From: a virus
IMG/VR virus record: IMGVR_UViG_3300029258_003380
Coordinates: 33,967 to 97,966 of that record
Reading direction: 5' to 3' (one strand)
DNA length: 64,000 nt
Position 1 is the stretch's first letter. Each line of letters begins with the position of its first letter. Below are positions 53,555 through 61,855 of the stretch, in pieces. Under the pieces are notes generated by a model. That model ran no database searches, had not been told where the DNA came from, and saw only the letters and a list, made by a program, of their open reading frames with translations. The translations under genes were made by a program, and so were the position numbers.

Positions 53555-53998
53555 ATGGTCACCAATAAAAGAGAAAATGACACAGGTCTGAATGATGGCG
53601 CTGCAGCAATTGACGAAACAGCCATTCCTGTTGTTGGCACCGTGCTGTGGCAGGTAATGAATAATGGCAAGTTGCTACGATGTACAGTGGAACACATTAC
53701 TTGCTACAATAGCGCATACCGCGGCATTGTACGGGGGCTCGTATTGAGTCGCCGCAACTCGGAGCAGGGGCATATAGAAAGAACAAAAGTGGATCTTCGT
53801 GCCATGACGCATGATCTAGTTGCACCTGGCGTCTTCTGGACCCGTGCAGATGCTATTGAATTTGTCATTGCCAGATTCGAAGCACAGGGTAAACGGGCAA
53901 AAGCTGCAGCGAAGAATGCTCTCAAACGTTACAATGCAGCAATCGATGACATTGCGGCCTGGGAATCTAGAGACGTAACTAGTGAGGTCTCGAAATGA
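53555..53998 (+). CDS. unknown early protein
   Basis: 147 residues from ATG 53555, AGGAGGAT site. Beta-rich middle with GTVLWQVMNNGKLLRCTVEHI and YRGIVRGLVLSRR, then a helical end (FVIARFEAQGKRAKAAAKNALKR). Stop overlaps the next start as ATGA. Function unknown. The pair directly follows the terminator without its own obvious promoter. Confidence 0.55.
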   Translation: MVTNKRENDTGLNDGAAAIDETAIPVVGTVLWQVMNNGKLLRCTVEHITCYNSAYRGIVRGLVLSRRNSEQGHIERTKVDLRAMTHDLVAPGVFWTRADAIEFVIARFEAQGKRAKAAAKNALKRYNAAIDDIAAWESRDVTSEVSK

Positions 53999-54189
53999 TA
54001 TCACACGAGGATCCACGTCTTGTAATCCATATAGCTCCGAAGTTCACTGACACACCCCTTGCCGCGCTCGTAAACGATTTCCCTCCGTACCATGAGATCC
54101 CGGTTCTCGAAGGAGAAAACGACCAGGCTGAACTTGCGTCGACGCTTCCTCCTTGGCTGATTGATTTCGCGGAATGTCTTGTTCCTTGA
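53995..54189 (+). CDS. small acidic protein
   Basis: 64 residues, coupled to the previous gene by a four-base overlap. Pro-rich and acidic (PPYHEIPVLEGENDQAE), ending in a short amphipathic helix (PPWLIDFAECLVP). No family recognised. Confidence 0.45.
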   Translation: MISHEDPRLVIHIAPKFTDTPLAALVNDFPPYHEIPVLEGENDQAELASTLPPWLIDFAECLVP

Positions 54190-54217
54190 GCCAGTTTTCT
54201 TAGTGTTAATAAAAACC

Positions 54218-54245
54218 TTTACACGGCATTGCAAACATGTATAAT
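54218..54245 (+). promoter_or_regulatory. early promoter P2
   Basis: TTTACA (54218-54223), 16-base spacer, perfect TATAAT (54240-54245). Keeps ACACG directly after the -35 as in P1 and P3 but the right half of the palindrome is weaker (CATGTAT). Drives the gene at 54332. Confidence 0.65.
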
Positions 54246-54331
54246 GATCTTAATGATTACGAAACAACATCTTTGCAAATGGACGGAAAAGGCAAACAGC
54301 TGCCGGCCAGCAATAACACAAGGAGGATCCC

Positions 54332-55819
54332 ATGAATAACGCACAGATCAAAGCAATAACCCGAACTGCCGAAGCCATTAAGCGCGCACGCACTGTGTTC
54401 GATGCTCAGACCCGCCGTTTAGCCCGTACATATATCAGAGACATTCCCAAGACAAACGTCAGCGACATGGCCGACATGGCCGAGAAGTTTGGCGAAGCAA
54501 TGGCCAAGTGTCTTGGTTGTGGGAACACCGTACCAGAAATTGTGGCTGCTCAACACGATGCTCGACGCATCGCAAGAGAAGGCATATCATCTGCGCCGGC
54601 ACAGGATGCAGCCACCAATCTCGACACTGACACCGATTCCGACACCGATCTCGACGCCGATTCCGACGGTGACACGGATACTCCTAAGCCTACAATTCAC
54701 GCCAGTGGCAAGATCCGCACGGTAGCCGAGGCCATTGCACTGGAGAGTGGTGCGCATCTTGGTGACTTGGTTGGCTGGTCATTGTCAGGTACACATCTCA
54801 AGGCCGACGTTGAGGCAGCTGCCGATGTTTGCGGCATTCTGGACGAGTTGCGATTACCCGGAAACACCCCCATCGCATGCTACAAAAAGGCCATCAGTCT
54901 TGTGTTCAACTCTGGGCGCCGTGAGTGTCGTGTCGAGGATGCCGTAATCGTAGAGGACAACGAGTTCCGCCTCGTGCACAGTATTGTAGAACGCCAGTTA
55001 GTGGATGACGCCGGCAACGAGGTCTCTGAAAAAGACGCGGAGTTCGCAACGATTACCAAGGTGGGATTCGACAGAGGCAATTATGCAGATGGTGCAGAGC
55101 CGAAGGATTGTCTGAAACTCCAAGATCCTGATCATCCAGCGGCCATCGCATTGAAAGAGGCCTATGAGGAATTGGCCTATACATACCTGACAGGGGACAT
55201 CCGGAGCGCCTTTCAGTTTGCATTTCGCAACTGGCATGCAGTTCCCACGTTGCCACATGGCGGCCTCTGGTACGTCCCAGCTATCCATGCTGAAAAGGTC
55301 AGGGCCTGGAACGCCTTCATGAGCGAGTTGAACCAGACCACGGTGATAATCCCATGTTTCGACACAGCCGAGACGATGGAGTCATTGCGCGAGGCCACAC
55401 GCCATGGTCTCGAAGCACAACTGAAAGAACTGACGCATCAACTCGACCAGTACAAGGCAGTTGGCTGGAACAAGATCAGAATCAGCACTTTGGAGAAAAG
55501 AGTCGAGGAGTTTGATACACTGCGGAACCGGGCCGAATTGTACAAAGACATCCTGGGGACGGTAGTAGACGATCTGTCATCAAAAGTTGACATTGCTGCA
55601 CAAGTCGTAGTTGGCAGTCTGGATCAGAAAAAATTCGAGGAGCAGAAAGAAAAGGAGATCGAGGCCAAGGCCAAAGAGGATGCCAAAGCCGCGAGGGCCA
55701 AGATCAGGGAAGCCAAAAAAGAACAGCGACGGAAGGGCAAAGAGGTGCGGGTTGGCAAAGAGGTCCGAGCTATCGATATGAGCAGACCGCCTAGTTTCCC
55801 ATTCCCAATTCAATACTAA
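54332..55819 (+). CDS. unknown protein next to MoxR/VWA genes
   Basis: 495 residues, AAGGAGGAT site. Three parts: a helical N-terminus (1-85) with one CxxC (CLGC), an Asp/Thr linker at about 97-117 with repeated DTDxDxD units, then a globular core 130-425 including GGLWYVPAIHAEKVRAW and LVFNSGRRECRVEDAV, and a Lys/Glu-rich coiled tail (430-495). Resembles uncharacterised phage proteins that neighbour MoxR-type genes; I am not certain of the family name. Possibly a substrate or partner of the ATPase pair. Confidence 0.55.
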   Translation: MNNAQIKAITRTAEAIKRARTVFDAQTRRLARTYIRDIPKTNVSDMADMAEKFGEAMAKCLGCGNTVPEIVAAQHDARRIAREGISSAPAQDAATNLDTDTDSDTDLDADSDGDTDTPKPTIHASGKIRTVAEAIALESGAHLGDLVGWSLSGTHLKADVEAAADVCGILDELRLPGNTPIACYKKAISLVFNSGRRECRVEDAVIVEDNEFRLVHSIVERQLVDDAGNEVSEKDAEFATITKVGFDRGNYADGAEPKDCLKLQDPDHPAAIALKEAYEELAYTYLTGDIRSAFQFAFRNWHAVPTLPHGGLWYVPAIHAEKVRAWNAFMSELNQTTVIIPCFDTAETMESLREATRHGLEAQLKELTHQLDQYKAVGWNKIRISTLEKRVEEFDTLRNRAELYKDILGTVVDDLSSKVDIAAQVVVGSLDQKKFEEQKEKEIEAKAKEDAKAARAKIREAKKEQRRKGKEVRVGKEVRAIDMSRPPSFPFPIQY

Positions 55820-55974
55820 ACCACCACTACAACCCCTCCGTTGGCTTCTGACGGCCATTCGAAGAATTCACAAACCATGAGACAGATATTTGAAGACGGC
55901 GCTTAGAGCGGACGTGGGGTGCTGAGGCGCGTGTGTTAAAAGTAATAAAATATTCAAATGTGTTGCAATAAGTA

Positions 55975-56002
55975 TTGACACGCACAGAGAAGCGTGTATT
56001 AT
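55975..56002 (+). promoter_or_regulatory. early promoter P3 with perfect palindrome
   Basis: TTGACA (55975-55980), 16-base spacer, TATTAT (55997-56002). ACACGC (55978-55983), 8 bases, GCGTGT (55992-55997): a perfect 6-base inverted repeat in the same place as P1. Controls the MoxR/VWA genes. Upstream 55820-55970 shows only AT-rich sequence and no gene. Confidence 0.75.
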
Positions 56003-56070
56003 GGACTGGTGATTAGGATTTGCACACATAACAGCAACAAAGCACGGAACTCAGCGTTGGAGGTATCATC

Positions 56071-57246
56071 ATGACAAATAAAACAAGCGACCCCAATACA
56101 CGTCTCCAGGATGTACGCACCCAGTTGAAGGCTCGATTTGTCGAGCGCAGCGGGCCCGTTGACGGAACATTGACCGCTCTAATTGCCAAGGACCACGTAT
56201 TGCTTCTGGGCCCCCCAGGGACAGCTAAAAGTGACTACGCTGAAGCATTGAGCCGTTGTATAGATTCCTCATTCTTTGAGATTCAGTTGACCAAGGACAC
56301 GGCACCTGAAGAGGTCTTTGGAATGTTTAGTGCCAAGGCGATGATGGAGCAGGATCGGTACCAACGACGTATCGATGGATGTGCACCAGATCGTCAGGTG
56401 TGGTTCCTGGACGAGATCTTCAAGAGCAACTCAGCACTTCTGAATGGATTCCTTCTGGCCATGCAGCAACGCAGGATGCGGAACGGTGCGGACATGATCA
56501 AACTCCCGCTGGAGACGGTGATCGGGGCGAGCAACGAGTATCCGGAGGATGCCAGCCTAGACGCGTTGTACGACCGATTCGCGGTCAAGTTCTGGCTGGA
56601 CTACATCGGCGACCAGGACGCGCTTCTGAAGTTACTCGTGGATGGGCCGGCAGAGATAACTGCAAAGTTGGAAGTTGGCGATCTAGAAGAACTGCGGAAA
56701 CAGGCAGAATCGATTAAGTGGGGGATGGGCGAGGCCGAGACCCTTCTAGGGGTTAAAAGTGCCTGCGAAAAGGCTGGATTTACAGCTAGTGACAGGACAT
56801 GGATCGGGAAGGCTCCGAAGTTGATACGTGCCAGGGCGGTAGTGAATGGACACTCCCAAGTGCTGCCGAGCGATTTCCTGGTCTTGGCTGATGTGATCTG
56901 GAAGACGCACGAGGGTCGTCCAGAATTGCTCAAGGCCATCGGGAACGCTGCGGATCCATATGGTTCTCGTGCCACTTCAATAATCGATGGGGTGAGGATT
57001 GCGATGAAATCCCTGCCAACATTGGAAGATGTGAAGGTTGGAACGCTTACTAAATTAGCGGCTACAAGGACGCTTGGCGAAATACAGGGCAACCTTGCGG
57101 GCCGGCGCGATGCGATCATGGAGGTGCACGACAAGGTCGGGGATGATAACTTGCAAGTAAAAGAGGCCGTGGAAGTGGTCGAATTGGCCATGAATAAACT
57201 GGTGGATAGGGCGCGCGAGATCACGATGTACCGGCCGGTTGAGTAA
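56071..57246 (+). CDS. MoxR-type AAA+ ATPase (RavA-like)
   Basis: 391 residues, GGAGGT upstream. AAA+ motor of the MoxR family: Walker A G47-PPGTAK-S54, Walker B F112-L113-D114-E115, sensor-1-like N155 (GASNEY), and a DRFAVKFWLDYI arm with the likely arginine finger. MoxR proteins work with a VWA protein to remodel complexes or insert metal. The VWA gene follows after 12 bases, so both form a pair. The phage role is not known; options include host-protein remodelling, virion assembly help or defence/counter-defence. Confidence 0.85.
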   Translation: MTNKTSDPNTRLQDVRTQLKARFVERSGPVDGTLTALIAKDHVLLLGPPGTAKSDYAEALSRCIDSSFFEIQLTKDTAPEEVFGMFSAKAMMEQDRYQRRIDGCAPDRQVWFLDEIFKSNSALLNGFLLAMQQRRMRNGADMIKLPLETVIGASNEYPEDASLDALYDRFAVKFWLDYIGDQDALLKLLVDGPAEITAKLEVGDLEELRKQAESIKWGMGEAETLLGVKSACEKAGFTASDRTWIGKAPKLIRARAVVNGHSQVLPSDFLVLADVIWKTHEGRPELLKAIGNAADPYGSRATSIIDGVRIAMKSLPTLEDVKVGTLTKLAATRTLGEIQGNLAGRRDAIMEVHDKVGDDNLQVKEAVEVVELAMNKLVDRAREITMYRPVE

Positions 57247-57258
57247 TAGGAGAAGATC

Positions 57259-58719
57259 ATGAGTCTCATATACCAACCTAGCCAGTTTCAACGGCACCTG
57301 TGGAATGACTATACAATGGCTGACCAGGACGCGGCACGGGCCGAATCCGATGGTCGCGCTCGATACGAAGCATTTCCTGACTGGGCAGCTGAGATGTTTC
57401 ATTACTTTCACGCGGACACACCAGACAGGATGGAGACCCCCGCACCAGGATCGGATGTTTTCCAGCGATTCGATGCTGCGATGCAAGATGTTCCAGAGGT
57501 CACGGATCTGCGGGCACAGACCGTTGGCAACGATACATGGGCAGGCGTGGTTACAACATCAATGATAGATGACCTGTTGAAAAATGTGGCAGCACCAGAT
57601 GCACAGGTCGAGGACGTCAGGGAGGATGCTGCGACCGCAGATTATCTGGAACGACTATTAGCCGATGCGGACCACAGGGGAGACGAAGAAGAATGTGAAG
57701 CCATTGAAGACGCATTGGACGAGATGTATGGTGAAATGGAGAAAAAGGGCGCCGCAGCAAGCGAGGAAGCAGATCTCTTAGATATGACCAACGTACGACA
57801 GGCGCTGAGGAATGCAGCTGCAAACGCATCCGAGCAGATAGCACAGATGCAGGCGATGATCGATTCGTATGGTGTTGGCCTGGACAAGCACAGTGGACGC
57901 AAAGCTCAGATGGAGGCAGGAAGAAAACTGTCCAAGTTGGTTGGAGACAATGAACGACTTCGTAAGATAGCAGAACTTGCCGGCCGTCTTCGCAGGATCG
58001 CATCGGAACAACAACGACGTAAGCCTAGGTTTGGTGCGGGTGAGCGAGTGGGGCGGAAGTTTTCCAACGATCTCGGCAACCTGTGTTTCAGGGAGTTGGT
58101 GTACGGGGCCCCGGGGATGAGACATGTATTCGCAGCAAAATATGCGGAGAGCAACTTGGCGTGTAACGAGAAAGCCGACAAGCAGAAAGATCACAAGGGT
58201 CCGATTGTTATGTGTTTGGATTCGTCTGGATCCATGATGGCTGGAGACGCAGATGTGTGGGCTGCAGCGGTTTGTCTGGCATTTATGCAGGTAGCGAAGG
58301 AGCAGGATCGAGGATTTGCAATCGTACACTTTGGCAGTTCTGTTTTGCGTGTTGACAAGTTTCCCGGGAAAGATGCGATGACGCCAGAGGCAATAACGGA
58401 CGCGGTAAACTTTTTCGCAGCCGATGGTGGAACGAACTTCATGCGTAGTCTGGACTGTGCCGTGGATGTCATTCGGGAGCAGGGCGAGTTCAAGCAGGCA
58501 GATATAGTAATGGTGACGGACGGCCGATGCAGTATCTCGCCCCAGTGGAAGATCAAGTGGAATCGTAATCGTGATGAGTTGGACTTCAGATGTCACTCGA
58601 TTCTAGTAGGCACAGCCACAAGAAAAGAAATAAATGAGTCATTCAGTGACGAGACAGTTGTGTTGCAAGATGCAATGCGAGACGAGCATGACATGCATCA
58701 CATTTTTGGAAAAGTGTAG
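57259..58719 (+). CDS. VWA-domain partner of MoxR (ViaA-like)
   Basis: 486 residues, AGGAGAAG site. N-terminal 300 residues are helical with an acidic middle (EDALDEMYGEMEKKG) and a basic segment (RRKPRFGAGERVGRK). Residues about 316-480 are a VWA domain with an intact MIDAS: D321-SSGS-M326, T392 in DGGTN and D421 in VTDGR, so a divalent metal is bound. The arrangement of helical region then C-terminal VWA is that of ViaA. Coexpressed with the ATPase from P3. Confidence 0.85.
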   Translation: MSLIYQPSQFQRHLWNDYTMADQDAARAESDGRARYEAFPDWAAEMFHYFHADTPDRMETPAPGSDVFQRFDAAMQDVPEVTDLRAQTVGNDTWAGVVTTSMIDDLLKNVAAPDAQVEDVREDAATADYLERLLADADHRGDEEECEAIEDALDEMYGEMEKKGAAASEEADLLDMTNVRQALRNAAANASEQIAQMQAMIDSYGVGLDKHSGRKAQMEAGRKLSKLVGDNERLRKIAELAGRLRRIASEQQRRKPRFGAGERVGRKFSNDLGNLCFRELVYGAPGMRHVFAAKYAESNLACNEKADKQKDHKGPIVMCLDSSGSMMAGDADVWAAAVCLAFMQVAKEQDRGFAIVHFGSSVLRVDKFPGKDAMTPEAITDAVNFFAADGGTNFMRSLDCAVDVIREQGEFKQADIVMVTDGRCSISPQWKIKWNRNRDELDFRCHSILVGTATRKEINESFSDETVVLQDAMRDEHDMHHIFGKV

Positions 58720-58734
58720 TGATAAGGAGGTCGT

Positions 58735-59043
58735 ATGCCAAGTAAAAATGATGCCGAGATTGCGGCTAGGAAAATCGAAATCCTAGCCGAACTCATCAGT
58801 GGCAACCGAATCAATGGGAAGGATGGGGCGACCGTTATTAATAGGGTTTTCGAGCAATACATAAAAGCAGTTGTCGAGGGGGTTCATGCTTCTGCCAAGG
58901 ATCATGCCAGGGTTGTGTACGGTCTGGGTGTGGGACTCGATGCTGCACTGAAGGCCTTGAAACGCAAATCTCCCGTGATGGTTCGGTATATTGACGGCAA
59001 TGCCCTTATGACATGGATCATGGAGCCAGACGATGAATCATAG
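58735..59043 (+). CDS. small protein after MoxR/VWA pair
   Basis: 102 residues, AAGGAGGTC site. Helical, opening NDAEIAARKIEILAELISG, then KAVVEGVHASAKDHARVVYG and a hydrophobic end. Possibly third member of the P3 unit. No family recognised. Confidence 0.5.
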   Translation: MPSKNDAEIAARKIEILAELISGNRINGKDGATVINRVFEQYIKAVVEGVHASAKDHARVVYGLGVGLDAALKALKRKSPVMVRYIDGNALMTWIMEPDDES

Positions 59044-59071
59044 GGTGTTTTGTAAAATGTCACAAAAAACA

Positions 59072-59100
59072 CTGACACGTCGACAGAATAGTGTTATACA
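59072..59100 (+). promoter_or_regulatory. promoter P4 before HTH gene
   Basis: CTGACA (59072-59077), 17-base spacer, TATACA (59095-59100). Also keeps ACACG after the -35. GACACGTC (59074-59081) has a near-inverse GACGTGTG just downstream (59113-59120), a possible operator for the adjacent regulator. Confidence 0.55.
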
Positions 59101-59148
59101 CTAGAATAATTGGACGTGTGTCCGGAAACATGGAAGGAGAAAAGAAGA

Positions 59149-59403
59149 ATGAGTAAGGTGAATCAATTCAAGGCGAGGGTAGAGTTGCTGTGTAAGAAGC
59201 GCGGATGGACGCTGCGTGAACTAGCCCGTCAGATGGACAAGAGCCCACAAGGGCTTCACGACGTTTTGCAGCGTGGGGATCCGAAGGCATCTCTGTTACG
59301 CGAGTTTGGCCAAGTACTCGATGTGGGGCCAGACGAATTGCTGGAAGACGTTAGTCCCGCAGAATACGGCGAGGAGTTCATGCCGACGATGGACGAGGAG
59401 TAG
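59149..59403 (+). CDS. helix-turn-helix regulator (XRE/Cro-like)
   Basis: 84 residues from ATG 59149 (AAGGAGAA site; an in-frame upstream start at 59110 is less likely because it lies near the transcript start). HTH_3-like: RVELLCKKRGWTLRELARQM, DKSPQGLHDVLQRGD and LLREFGQVLDVGPDELL. It binds DNA as a dimer and probably represses its own promoter and perhaps the related promoters P1-P3; that regulation is inferred from shared elements. Acidic C-terminal tail. Confidence 0.8.
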   Translation: MSKVNQFKARVELLCKKRGWTLRELARQMDKSPQGLHDVLQRGDPKASLLREFGQVLDVGPDELLEDVSPAEYGEEFMPTMDEE

Positions 59404-59440
59404 TTAATCGGCCGCAGCCAATGGTCGAGAGGAGGCACAA

Positions 59441-60613
59441 GTGGAGACTCCGACACGTCCGCCTGAGCGGCGGACAAAGGATATGTTGACAACGTTGGCA
59501 ACCTGCCCGCGTAGATACAAAATCGAGTACGAAGACAACTACAGGTTGAAGGGACGGCGTCCACCACCATGGCCGCCCAACGTCAAACAGATCTTGCGCG
59601 ATGCTCTGCGCGATAGGGACATTGCGGTTGCTAGGGGGCTCAACAAATTTCGCGTACAAGCTGCCGCCAATGCTGTTGTTATGGCATATAACAACGAGTA
59701 CAGACGCACATTGGATACAATGAACACACGCGAGCAGGACAAGTGGACAGATGTTGTTTCCAAAGTGATCGAAGATGCTACGCAGATCTTGGACAACTAT
59801 CAGTACTCAATTCGCGACGCCGGAGACTTTAAATTCATGCTAGGCAGCGATGGCAACCCGCTGGTGGACAGAGTTGTTGAGCATTCGCTTGGTCAGACAG
59901 GTCAGACATTTGCAGCTTGTGTCGACGGGGTTCTAGATCGCGGGCAGCTAGGTGCTGCTGTATTGGTTAGGAAGTTTACATCCAACCCGTATCCAGACGT
60001 AGTTGCCGAAGATGTGGAACTGGACCAGTGGCTTGCAGCTGCTATGTGGTCAGCCACCAAGGCCTCTGATAAAATTGTGACGGCAGCAGTCGTGGAGATT
60101 GTGAGAACAAAACCTCCAGGAATTCCCAGCACGGTCAAATGTCGCCAGTGCTCAGGTACTGGCAATGTACAGTCCAAAGATGAAAACGATACGAAACCTA
60201 TAACATGCGCGGGATGCGGAGGATCCGGGATCGGCGGCATGTCAAAGAAGGCGTGTGACACAACACTCGAGAAGTGGAACGCAACGGTGAAGCATTCCAA
60301 ACTGGATCTCAACGCAGAGAATGAGCGATGTGCGTCTATCGTAAAGCGCCTCGAGGAGCGTGGTGAGACTTTCGTTTACAGAGTTGTTGTTGAATCGTCT
60401 GTACAACAGATCAAGCAGTGGACCATGGACGTCGATGCGATGCTCGGCGTCGAGGATCACTATCGTAGTGCCAGGGTATGGCCTCGGAATGGTGCGGCAT
60501 GTGTCTCTCGTTTCGGTGCATGTCCGTATCGCAACGCATGTAGTACGCCAGATGGTGGAACTGAGATGGCAACGTTTATTAAACACAATGTTCTATTCCC
60601 AGGTATTGGGTAG
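59441..60613 (+). CDS. RecB/Cas4-like Fe-S protein, possibly inactive nuclease
   Basis: 390 residues, GTG start with GAGGAGG. C22 (TCPRRYKIEYED) at the N-terminus and C354, C361, C367 at the C-terminus (CVSRFGACPYRNAC) form the 4Fe-4S frame of AddB/Cas4-type PD-(D/E)xK proteins. The fold core CVDGVLDRGQLGAAVLVRKF is followed by LDQWLAAAMW (QxxxY-like motif). In place of the usual (V/I)DxK catalytic pair it reads LVRKF, so the acid is not seen. A DnaJ-type zinc pair (C234/C237 and C256/C259) is inserted in the middle. Next to exonuclease and annealase; a role in recombination is likely, cleavage uncertain. Confidence 0.65.
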   Translation: METPTRPPERRTKDMLTTLATCPRRYKIEYEDNYRLKGRRPPPWPPNVKQILRDALRDRDIAVARGLNKFRVQAAANAVVMAYNNEYRRTLDTMNTREQDKWTDVVSKVIEDATQILDNYQYSIRDAGDFKFMLGSDGNPLVDRVVEHSLGQTGQTFAACVDGVLDRGQLGAAVLVRKFTSNPYPDVVAEDVELDQWLAAAMWSATKASDKIVTAAVVEIVRTKPPGIPSTVKCRQCSGTGNVQSKDENDTKPITCAGCGGSGIGGMSKKACDTTLEKWNATVKHSKLDLNAENERCASIVKRLEERGETFVYRVVVESSVQQIKQWTMDVDAMLGVEDHYRSARVWPRNGAACVSRFGACPYRNACSTPDGGTEMATFIKHNVLFPGIG

Positions 60614-60622
60614 GAGGAAACA

Positions 60623-61840
60623 ATGAACGCAAAGGTTGAATGGCTGAAAGGGCGCCAGAAAGGTGTCGGATCTTCTGACTCTCCTATTCTTGCCCTCGGA
60701 GAAGTTTTCAAGAAAACGCCTGTGGATCTATATATCACCAAGAAGAAGACGATCACGGCTGATGATGTTCTTTCCGAAGATGACAATCCACACCTGCGCC
60801 GTGGCAACACATACGAACCACTTGCAGTCGCAATGTACGAGGCACAGGAAGGAATCAAAGTTTACGCACCAGAGACTGATAAGGAGCGATATCACGACTT
60901 CCAGGTATGGGATCCGGACTCGCCAATGTTTGCAGACTTCGATGGTCTGTGTGCCGATGGCTGGGTACTGGAGATCAAAGCTCCGATGCAACGTGTATGT
61001 GACTCGTTCCGCACGACAGGTATACGGGACTACTACATGATCCAATCGGCTCACCTGGCGCATTGTGCGAACGTGTGCACGTTGCCATTCCTGGGTGACG
61101 AGTGGAAGGGGAAGATCAAGGGCACCAGGGTTGTGATATATGAGTGTGAAAATGTGGACCTCCAGATAATCGAGCTACCCATAGACGATGATGTAAGCGC
61201 GGTTTTGCAGGATAATGCGCGGAGATTCTGGAACGAAAACGTACTCAAGAGTGTTCCGCCGGCGGCTGCCAAGTTCACACAGCCTACGCTGGAGAAGAAA
61301 GGCAAAGCCGTCTACACACAGATGTCCGGTCAGGCATGGAAAGATGCTGTGGATACGTACAAATTGGCGAAAGAACGAGAACTAGCAGCCAAGGTCGGCA
61401 TGGAGGCGGCCAAGCGAACGATCATGGGTGTCATGGACGATGCGGACCTTGATGCGGTCCAGGTAGGTTTCCACAAATTCCTGAACAAGCAGCAAGCAGG
61501 CCGTAAGACATTCGACAAAAAAGCCCTTCAGGCGGATTACCCAGACATGGATTTGTCCATGTACGAAGTTCAGGGCAAGCCGTTCAAGACGTTTCGATAC
61601 TACGGGCCCAAAGACAGGAAGCAGTCCAAGCATGACGATGTTGGCGCAGAGATTATGACTGTTCAGACCGAACTGATCGAATTTGCTAAATCCAAGTTCG
61701 ATATCGAGGCAGGTGTAGAAACCTTCGACGAGTTGCGTGCCAGGGCAGATCTGTACGCAGCAATGTTGGAGATGGAAATAGGCGAAGTGCGAGACGCTAT
61801 CGAGAAAGCAGCCGATGCGGTCACGCAGAAATTAGGTTAG
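60623..61840 (+). CDS. YqaJ-type phage recombination exonuclease
   Basis: 405 residues, GGAGGAAAC site. Lambda-exonuclease/YqaJ fold: GVGSSDSPILALG near the start, RRGNTYEPLAVAMYE, then D107 (ADFDGL), E117 and K119 (LEIKAP) as catalytic residues, and an MIQSAHLAHCANV helix (QxxxY-like). It resects DNA ends to give 3' single strands that the RecT-like partner anneals. The C-terminal 190 residues are a helical extension (KLAKERELAAKVGMEAAKR). Pairs with the next gene. Confidence 0.88.
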   Translation: MNAKVEWLKGRQKGVGSSDSPILALGEVFKKTPVDLYITKKKTITADDVLSEDDNPHLRRGNTYEPLAVAMYEAQEGIKVYAPETDKERYHDFQVWDPDSPMFADFDGLCADGWVLEIKAPMQRVCDSFRTTGIRDYYMIQSAHLAHCANVCTLPFLGDEWKGKIKGTRVVIYECENVDLQIIELPIDDDVSAVLQDNARRFWNENVLKSVPPAAAKFTQPTLEKKGKAVYTQMSGQAWKDAVDTYKLAKERELAAKVGMEAAKRTIMGVMDDADLDAVQVGFHKFLNKQQAGRKTFDKKALQADYPDMDLSMYEVQGKPFKTFRYYGPKDRKQSKHDDVGAEIMTVQTELIEFAKSKFDIEAGVETFDELRARADLYAAMLEMEIGEVRDAIEKAADAVTQKLG

Positions 61841-61855
61841 GAAAGGAAGAGGCAC

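Noticed and set aside
59441-60613. True Cas4 or CRISPR-related gene
   Set aside because: Fe-S pattern is shared by many phage RecB-like proteins and neighbours are exonuclease and RecT, not cas genes.
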